DNA of 5,005 nt from Limisphaerales bacterium (GTDB taxonomy: Bacteria > Verrucomicrobiota > Verrucomicrobiia > Limisphaerales > UBA11358). The stretch lies in the NCBI GenBank assembly GCA_003133815.1, contig PKZR01000172.1, forward strand, positions 1 to 5,005, given 5' to 3'. The notes beneath the pieces are model-generated. The model saw only the letters and a program-made list of their open reading frames with translations, had not been told where the DNA came from and did no database searches. This document shows, piece by piece, positions 1-5,005 of the stretch (position 1 is its first letter; the number at the start of each line of letters is the position of its first letter). The position numbers were made by a program, and so were the translations under genes.

Positions 1-2
1 CG

Positions 3-785
3 ATGTTGATTTACGACGGAGAAATCTTCAAAGATTTCAAAGTGACGACGCAGTTCAAAATCATCAGCGGAGTCGCGGAGCAAATGGCTGGAATAGTTTT
101 TCGCTTTCAAAACGAATCAAATTTTTACGTCGTCCGCGCGAGCGCACTGGGTCACAATTTACGTTTTTACAAAGTCGTAAACGGCGTCCGCTCCGACCCG
201 CTTGGGCCGCCGGTGGATATTTCCACAAACATCTGGCACACGCTGGCTGTGCAATGCCAGGGCACGCAAATCATCGTGTGGCTCGACGACCACCCCGGCA
301 TGCCGCCGTTGAATGACAATACATTCGCCGACGGCAAGTTCGGCTTCTGGACAAAGTCCGATGCCGTAAGCCATTTCGGGGACACCGTGATTGATTACGC
401 GCCGCGCATTCCGGCGGCACAAATGTTGGTGGATAACACCATGAAGGAACTTCCGCACATTTTGGGATTGCGGATTTGCGCGCTCGACGACAAAGGACAG
501 CCGCGCATACTTGCAAGCAAGGATGAAAATGAAATCGGCCAGCCCGGCAACGACCCGGAAAAAGACGCGGCGGCGACCGGCGCGGTTTATTTTGGCCGTG
601 AAACGGGTGGTGTTGTGGTCACCATGCCGTTATGCGACCGCAATGGTGAACCACTCGCTTCTGTGCGGGTGCGATTAAAATCAACTTTTTTGGGCGAAAC
701 GCAGGACGCTGCATTGACACGCGTGCGAGTTATTGTGCAGGAAATGCAGTCACAGGTGACATCGAGGCAGGATTTGTTGCAATAA
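3..785 (+). CDS. LamG/DUF1080-like beta-sandwich protein with an unnamed C-terminal domain (5' end missing)
   Basis: The reading frame is open from the window edge to TAA at 783-785, giving 260 visible residues. The ATG at 3 is probably internal: it has no visible signal peptide or ribosome site and falls inside an expected beta-strand, so the true start lies upstream. Residues about 8-132 look like a concanavalin/LamG-type sandwich of the kind annotated as LamG or DUF1080 (3-keto-disaccharide hydrolase): DFKVTTQFKI, then AGIVFRFQNESNFYVVRA (29-46), NLRFYKVVNG (52-61), the strand around WHTLAVQ (78-84), and DNTFADGKFGFWTKSD (105-120). Such domains usually bind or act on carbohydrate. Residues about 137-255 form a second domain with strands LGLRICALDDKG and GGVVVTMPLCDRNGEPLASVRVRL and a final helix; it faintly recalls a Cache/PAS-like sensor fold, but I do not recognise the family. 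Catalytic or sensory function is unproven. The gene is codirectional with the PL4 lyases but separated by 173 bases, so cotranscription is uncertain. Confidence 0.75.
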   Translation: MLIYDGEIFKDFKVTTQFKIISGVAEQMAGIVFRFQNESNFYVVRASALGHNLRFYKVVNGVRSDPLGPPVDISTNIWHTLAVQCQGTQIIVWLDDHPGMPPLNDNTFADGKFGFWTKSDAVSHFGDTVIDYAPRIPAAQMLVDNTMKELPHILGLRICALDDKGQPRILASKDENEIGQPGNDPEKDAAATGAVYFGRETGGVVVTMPLCDRNGEPLASVRVRLKSTFLGETQDAALTRVRVIVQEMQSQVTSRQDLLQ

Positions 786-842
786 CAAGTCTACGACTCG
801 GATCGTCTTGAGTCAGCAATGATGACGGGTTTCTACCAGTCA

Positions 843-865
843 AATTTGATGTAACCCATCAAGTT
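843..865. repeat. Compact palindrome TTGATG-TAACC-CATCAA
   Basis: Bases 846-851 (TTGATG) and 857-862 (CATCAA) are a perfect six-base inverted repeat around a five-base centre. The pairing extends outward through one T-G wobble (845 with 863) and two A-T pairs (843-844 with 864-865), giving a possible nine-pair stem. It lies about 60 bases after the upstream stop codon and about 95 bases before the lyase ATG. No T-run follows it, so it is a poor intrinsic terminator. The size and symmetry also suit an operator for a dimeric regulator. Function is inference. Confidence 0.4.
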
Positions 866-885
866 GGATTGCGTCCTCTCTTAAG

Positions 886-915
886 AACACCCGCAAGTAA
901 TATGAATTGGGTGTT
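886..915. repeat. Inverted repeat AACACCC ... GGGTGTT
   Basis: AACACCC at 886-892 and GGGTGTT at 909-915 are exact reverse complements separated by 16 bases. In RNA this could form a seven-pair stem with a large loop; in DNA it could be a binding site with two half-sites. The spacer contains the TAATAT hexamer at 898-903, so a protein bound to both arms would cover a possible promoter element. There is no T-run directly after the right arm. It ends 43 bases before the PL4 start codon. Confidence 0.35.
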
Positions 916-958
916 GTAGCCATTTTCATCCAAACAATAACGAGTAAAAAATCAGCTT

Positions 959-3076
959 ATGAAAATATTTGTATCTGCTGGATTGCCTAACTTCCTTTTG
1001 CCTGTCTGCATAGCGTTAGTTCTCGCCGCGCCGATGCTGCGCACTGTAGATGCCGCGCCAATTATAGCCAAACCCGCCGCGAACGCCCCTGTCACCATCA
1101 CCGACAACGGCGCGACTTGGACGATGGACAATGGCATCGTCAAGCTCACCATTGTGAAGGCCACCAGCGGCATTCAGTCGCTGGTCTATCACGGCGTGAC
1201 CGTCGCGGCAGGCCACGAGAATTGGGAGCAGTTGCCTGCCAGGCCGGCTGCACCGTCAATCACCATTGACCCGGCGAGCAACGGCGGCCAGAGAGGTGAG
1301 GTGGCCATCAAGGGTGCCAACAACGGACGCATCGGCATTGAAGTCCGCTACACCATGGAACGCGGGGTCAGCGGCTTTTACACCTACGCGCAATATACGC
1401 ATCCGGCCGCAAATGCCACCGCAGGCTTCGGCGAAAACCGCTTCATCCTTGAGTCCATGAACCCCACCTTTGACTGGCTTTCGGTGGATAAAGATCGCAA
1501 CCAGCTGATGATCACCGATCAGGACCTGCGCGCTGGCACCGTCATTCACGCCAAAGAGCAGAGGATCATTCCCACCGGAAATTACAAGAACTCCGTCGAG
1601 CACAAATACACCTACTGCGGCATCATGTATCGGCTTCCCGCCTACGGTTTTTCCAGCACCAAGGATAAAATCGGCGTCTATTTCATCAATCCCACTACTG
1701 AATACATCGGCGGCGGCGCGGAAAAGATGGACCTCGTCTGCCACATGAGCGGGACATTGCTGGACTACTGGACTTCCGGCCATTATGCCGGTGGCGCTGG
1801 CAACAGCATCCCCCAGGGCCAGGACTGGACAAAAGTCGTCGGGCCGATTTTCGTTTATTTGAACGCGCTGGAAACCCCCAAGGATCCCTCCCAAGCCGAA
1901 CTGGACACGCTTGCCGCCACGCAGGGCAACCCCACCGTGCCCGCAACGTGGCATGACAATTCTCTATCCCTGTGGAACGATGCCCTGGCCAAGGCCAAAG
2001 AGGTCGAGGCCGCGTGGCCGTTTGACTGGGTCAACGGTGTGGACTACCCACACAAAGACCAGCGTGGCAACGTCACCGGCCAGGTCGTCCTCGACGACCC
2101 GCAGGCGGCCACGACTAAGTTGCCCAATCTCACCATCGGTCTGGCCCACCCCGACTACACCGGCACCGGTGGCGCCTTTGCCAACCGCTCCGGCAACGGC
2201 AAACTCGTGACCTGGCAGCACGACGGCAACTATTACGAGTTCTGGAACCAGGGCAACGAAGATGGCACGTTCAAAATCACCAACGTCCGCGCTGGCAAAT
2301 ATACCCTCCACGCGTTTGCCGACGGAGTTTTGGGCGAATACGCCAAGACCGACATCACCGTCGAGGCCGGCGAGGATATTGATCTTGGCAAGCTCAATTG
2401 GAAACCCGTCCGCGATGGAAAACAGATTTGGGAAATCGGCTACCCCAGCCGCAATGGCGGCGAATTTTTCAAGGGCGACGAATATTGGCGCTGGGGCTGG
2501 GACATGCGCTATGCCCTGTTGTTCCCCAACGACATTACTTACACCGTCGGCCAGAGCGATTGGCACAAGGACTGGTTCTTCGAGCAAGTTCCGCACGCGA
2601 CGAATCTTGGTTTCGTCAATCCCGCCGCCAAGGATCCGGCCAACCAGTCTTTCGGCTGGGTCAATCTTCCCACCGCACCGGGCCAGGACATGTGGCGTGA
2701 ATGGGGCCGAGGCCGGGCGACCACCTGGACCATTAAATTCAATTTGGATCACGCCCCCAAAGGCACGGCCACCCTGCGCGTCTCGTTGGGCGGCTCCGAC
2801 AGCACCACCCTTTCCATTGGCGTCAATGGCCAGAACGCCGGCGCCATCCGTCCCATCTCGACCAACGCGTTGCGCTATAACACCGACCGCGGCGTCTGGC
2901 GCGAATATTCCCAACCCTTCAACGGCGCGCTCTTGAAGGCGGGCGAAAATCAGATGACGCTCACCGTCCCCGCCGGAGACCTCACCAGCGGCGTTTGTTA
3001 CGACTATCTGCGCCTCGAACTTGACGAGGATTTAAAACCTGCCGTAGCTCTAGCGTCGCAACCGACCGCGCCGTGA
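959..3076 (+). CDS. Secreted rhamnogalacturonan endolyase, polysaccharide lyase family 4 (copy 1)
   Basis: This complete 705-residue enzyme should cleave Rha-(1,4)-GalA bonds of rhamnogalacturonan I by beta-elimination, outside the cytoplasm. Residues 1-32 are a signal peptide with a likely cut after VDA (30-32), followed by an Ala/Pro-rich spacer. The catalytic beta-sandwich covers about 45-310. Its family motifs are MERGVSGFYTYA (133-144), VEHKYTY (213-219) and DYWTSGHYAGG (269-279). By comparison with plant and Aspergillus enzymes, Lys216 and His275 are the inferred catalytic pair and Arg135 a substrate contact. A linker resembling the plant LWEDA...WPYDF segment follows (LWNDA at 338-342, WPFDWV at 353-358). 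Domain II is fibronectin-III-like, about 369-482, starting RGNVTGQVVL. Domain III is jelly-roll/CBM-like, about 489-690, with WEIGYPSRNGGEFFKGD and WHKDWFFEQVP. The ATG at 959 is the first after an in-frame stop at 938-940 and gives the signal peptide. The enzyme is longer than the fungal form (about 500 mature residues) and close to plant ones. There is no Shine-Dalgarno motif, lipobox or C-terminal anchor. Confidence 0.94.
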   Translation: MKIFVSAGLPNFLLPVCIALVLAAPMLRTVDAAPIIAKPAANAPVTITDNGATWTMDNGIVKLTIVKATSGIQSLVYHGVTVAAGHENWEQLPARPAAPSITIDPASNGGQRGEVAIKGANNGRIGIEVRYTMERGVSGFYTYAQYTHPAANATAGFGENRFILESMNPTFDWLSVDKDRNQLMITDQDLRAGTVIHAKEQRIIPTGNYKNSVEHKYTYCGIMYRLPAYGFSSTKDKIGVYFINPTTEYIGGGAEKMDLVCHMSGTLLDYWTSGHYAGGAGNSIPQGQDWTKVVGPIFVYLNALETPKDPSQAELDTLAATQGNPTVPATWHDNSLSLWNDALAKAKEVEAAWPFDWVNGVDYPHKDQRGNVTGQVVLDDPQAATTKLPNLTIGLAHPDYTGTGGAFANRSGNGKLVTWQHDGNYYEFWNQGNEDGTFKITNVRAGKYTLHAFADGVLGEYAKTDITVEAGEDIDLGKLNWKPVRDGKQIWEIGYPSRNGGEFFKGDEYWRWGWDMRYALLFPNDITYTVGQSDWHKDWFFEQVPHATNLGFVNPAAKDPANQSFGWVNLPTAPGQDMWREWGRGRATTWTIKFNLDHAPKGTATLRVSLGGSDSTTLSIGVNGQNAGAIRPISTNALRYNTDRGVWREYSQPFNGALLKAGENQMTLTVPAGDLTSGVCYDYLRLELDEDLKPAVALASQPTAP

Positions 3077-3134
3077 GAAATTCTTTTAATTGTTTAATCA
3101 AATTCAAATCCTAATTCGTATTTTAACTTATCCC
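3077..3134 (+). other. AT-rich gap between the two PL4 genes
   Basis: These 58 bases are strongly AT-rich and contain no stem-loop followed by a T-run, so there is no sign of termination between the lyases. No Shine-Dalgarno motif precedes the ATG at 3135; the final bases are ACTTATCCC. A TTGTTT at 3090-3095 has no convincing -10 partner. The short gap and common strand favour cotranscription of the two genes, although a weak internal promoter cannot be excluded. Confidence 0.5.
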
Positions 3135-5005
3135 ATGAAACATCTCGTCTCGTGCATCTTCGTCGTTTTGTTGCTGTCAGTTGTGCCGGTGCTACGCGCC
3201 GCCGATGCCGCCGTGACCCTCACTGACAACGAAAATTCATGGACGCTCGACAACGGCATCGTCAAGGCCACGATCAACAAGGGCAACGGCAGGATGGCAT
3301 CGCTGATTTTTCACGGCATCAACACCATGAACGGCGGCGGTTACTGGGAACAAACACCTTCCGGCCAGGTGACCCGGTCCGTCACCATAAACCCCGCGCA
3401 GAACGGCGGCGAACGCGGAGAGGTGTCCGTGAAGGGCGTGAACGGGCGGATGGACATCGAAGTGCGCTACGCCATGGAACGCGGCTCAAGCGGCATTTAT
3501 GCTTATGCCATCTTTTCGCACGGAGCCGGCTATCCTGCCGCAGGCGAGGGTGAAAGCCGCTACATCACCAAGCTCAACCACGACTTCAACTGGATTTCGG
3601 TGGATCAGGATCGCAACATGCTTGAATGCACCCCACAAGACTGGGGCGCGGGAGTGGTCATCCATGCGAAGGAGCAGCGCATCTTGAGCACCGGCAATTA
3701 TAAAAATTCCGTCGAGCACAAATACAGTTATAACGCCATCCAATACAAGATTCCCGCCTATGGCTGGTCCAGTACAAAGGATCATGTCGGCGTTTGGTTC
3801 ATCAACCCGACCACCGAATACCTTTCCGGTGGCGCTTCCAAGCTGGAACTGGTCTGCCATTACGACGCCAACGATAACCCCGACCCGATCATCCTCGATT
3901 ACTGGTGTGCCGGCCACTACGGTGGCGGTGCAGGCTGCAATATCCCGGCTGGCGAAAACTGGAACAAGGTCATTGGTCCGATTTTTGTTTATTGTAACAC
4001 ACTGACCGATCCAAAGTCCGCCTCGCAGACCGACCTCGACACCCTGGCCGCCACCGCCGGCAACCCCACCGTGCCGCCCGCCTGGCATGACAATGCCACC
4101 TCACTCTTTCAAGACGCGCTCTCGCAGGCGAAATCGGAAAAAGCCAACTGGCCTTACAACTGGGTGAACGGCGTGGATTATCCGCACAAGGAGCAGCGCG
4201 GCTCTGTCACCGGCCAGCTGGTCCTCAACGATCCACAGGCAGCCACCACCAGGCTGCCGCATCTCACCATCGGTCTGGCACATCCTGATTATACCGGCAG
4301 CGGCCGTGGATTTGTTCTGCGATCGGGCAATGGCAATCTGGTCACTTGGGCGCACGACGGGAATTATTACCAGTTCTGGACCGACGGCACCGACGACGGC
4401 AAGTTCACCATTTCCAATGTCCGTCCCGGCACTTACACCTTGCACGCCTTTGCCGACGGCGTGCTCGGCGAATTCGCACAGGCCAATGTCACCGTCACGG
4501 CGGGACAATCTTTGGACTTGGGCCAAATTGAATGGAAACCTGTCCGCTACGGCAGGCAATTGTGGGACATTGGGTATCCCGACCGCACCGGCGGAAAGTT
4601 CTTCAAGGGCGATCCTGACAACTACTGGCTATGGGGCTGGCCGGTGCGTTACCCGCTGCTCTTCCCGAACGACATCACCTACACCATCGGCCAGAGCGAT
4701 TACCATAAGGACTGGTTTTTTGAACAGGTGCCTCACGGCGAATCCACCGCGTGGTTGAATCCCGACGCAAAGGATCCCGCCAATCAGCGCTTTGGCTGGA
4801 TACGTACCAGCAGTCCCGGACAGGACATGTGGCGCACCATCGGCCATGGTCGCGCGACGACATGGACCATCAAGTTCAACATGGACAAAGCAGAGCACGG
4901 GCAGGCAACCCTGCGTGTGGCATTGGCGGGCGCGGACGGCAACGGCGGATTGGCCGTGGCTGTCAACAGCCAGAGCGTCGGCACCATCCGCACCATCGCC
5001 ACCAA
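3135..5005 (+). CDS. Secreted rhamnogalacturonan endolyase, polysaccharide lyase family 4 (copy 2, 3' end missing)
   Basis: The frame is open from ATG 3135 to the window edge: 623 whole codons plus two bases. It is collinear with the upstream lyase, whose matching position has 70 residues to go, so the true end should lie roughly 210 bases beyond the window. Residues 1 to about 25 are a signal peptide (hydrophobic FVVLLLSVVPVL, likely cut in RAADAA), so it should also be exported to cleave rhamnogalacturonan I. The catalytic sandwich (about 27-295) carries MERGSSGIYAYA (114-125), VEHKYSY (193-199) and DYWCAGHYGGG (255-265). Lys196 and His261 are the inferred catalytic pair and Arg116 the substrate-contact Arg. 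Domain II runs about 355-466 (RGSVTGQLVL) and domain III from about 474 (WDIGYPDRTGGKFFKGD, YHKDWFFEQVP). Compared with copy 1 it has a six-residue insertion within 242-252, extra cysteines at 258, 268 and 287, and a shorter spacer after the signal peptide. The start follows an in-frame stop at 3087-3089; an in-frame TTG at 3090 is unlikely because it would extend the signal peptide. No ribosome site is visible. Confidence 0.93.
   Translation, partial: MKHLVSCIFVVLLLSVVPVLRAADAAVTLTDNENSWTLDNGIVKATINKGNGRMASLIFHGINTMNGGGYWEQTPSGQVTRSVTINPAQNGGERGEVSVKGVNGRMDIEVRYAMERGSSGIYAYAIFSHGAGYPAAGEGESRYITKLNHDFNWISVDQDRNMLECTPQDWGAGVVIHAKEQRILSTGNYKNSVEHKYSYNAIQYKIPAYGWSSTKDHVGVWFINPTTEYLSGGASKLELVCHYDANDNPDPIILDYWCAGHYGGGAGCNIPAGENWNKVIGPIFVYCNTLTDPKSASQTDLDTLAATAGNPTVPPAWHDNATSLFQDALSQAKSEKANWPYNWVNGVDYPHKEQRGSVTGQLVLNDPQAATTRLPHLTIGLAHPDYTGSGRGFVLRSGNGNLVTWAHDGNYYQFWTDGTDDGKFTISNVRPGTYTLHAFADGVLGEFAQANVTVTAGQSLDLGQIEWKPVRYGRQLWDIGYPDRTGGKFFKGDPDNYWLWGWPVRYPLLFPNDITYTIGQSDYHKDWFFEQVPHGESTAWLNPDAKDPANQRFGWIRTSSPGQDMWRTIGHGRATTWTIKFNMDKAEHGQATLRVALAGADGNGGLAVAVNSQSVGTIRTIAT

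Larger units (their letters stand above)
786..958 (+). promoter_or_regulatory. Intergenic leader before the first PL4 gene
   Basis: This 173-base AT-rich spacer separates the stop at 783-785 from the ATG at 959. It has no plausible small gene. It holds two inverted repeats, listed separately, and a TAATAT hexamer at 898-903 that could be a -10 element but has no good -35 partner at normal spacing. The last 20 bases before the ATG are A-rich (AACAATAACGAGTAAAAAAT) without a Shine-Dalgarno motif. A promoter for the lyase genes is expected here because the spacer is long, but I cannot place it. Confidence 0.4.

Noticed and set aside
786..814. Possible terminator hairpin right after the first gene (CAAG/CTTG with ACGA/TCGT, or GACTC/GAGTC)
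   Set aside because: The stems are short, bulged and mutually exclusive, and no T-run follows. Not enough to call a terminator.
1256..1954. 232-codon minus-strand frame, with a similar one at 3486-4088 opposite copy 2
   Set aside because: The two resemble each other only because the sense genes are paralogues. Neither has a domain I recognise, so both are shadows.
1964..2914. 316-codon open frame on the minus strand opposite copy 1
   Set aside because: It lies wholly within the clearly coding PL4 gene and shows low-complexity Gly/Ala/Val-rich sequence typical of an antisense shadow of GC-rich third positions.
3090..3124. Possible promoter between the lyases (TTGTTT with TATTTT)
   Set aside because: The spacing is 23 bases and both hexamers are weak matches in AT-rich DNA where such matches occur by chance.
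3239..3553. 104-codon plus-strand frame inside the start of copy 2
   Set aside because: It is an out-of-frame Arg/Gly/His-rich reading of the PL4 gene, which is open and recognisable in the proper frame across the whole stretch.

Overview
The window reads as part of a pectin-degradation locus, with three genes on the + strand. In order they are: the 3' part of a LamG/DUF1080-like protein, a complete secreted rhamnogalacturonan lyase of polysaccharide lyase family 4 (PL4), and a second PL4 lyase that is cut by the right edge. There are no RNA genes, insertion sequences or CRISPR arrays, and no minus-strand gene is convincing.

Organism. Coding DNA is moderately GC-rich with mostly C or G at third codon positions, and the spacers are clearly AT-rich. 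Neither lyase gene has a recognisable Shine-Dalgarno sequence. Plant-like multidomain PL4 enzymes beside a DUF1080/LamG-type protein suggest a plant-polymer-degrading bacterium, most likely Verrucomicrobiota or a neighbouring PVC-group lineage. This is inference from gene content and style; no taxonomic marker is present.

Layout. Bases 3-785 encode a concanavalin-like beta-sandwich followed by a C-terminal domain I cannot name. Bases 786-958 are a spacer with two inverted repeats (843-865 and 886-915), the best place here for a terminator, promoter or operator. Bases 959-3076 encode a 705-residue PL4 lyase with a signal peptide, catalytic beta-sandwich, fibronectin-III-like domain II and carbohydrate-binding-like domain III. 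A 58-base AT-rich gap follows, then the second PL4 gene from 3135 to beyond 5005, lacking about its last 70 codons if it matches its neighbour.

How they work together. PL4 enzymes cleave the rhamnose-galacturonic acid backbone of rhamnogalacturonan I by beta-elimination. Both copies are predicted to be exported and both keep the inferred catalytic Lys and His, so both look active. They are collinear paralogues from an old tandem duplication. They differ near the catalytic His, where the second copy has a six-residue insertion and two extra cysteines, so different substrate preference or stability is plausible. The first gene may bind or sense carbohydrate, but nothing in the sequence proves a functional link. 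I see no wholly new system here; the points worth a second look are the paralogue divergence, the unnamed domain in the first gene, and the palindromes ahead of the first lyase.
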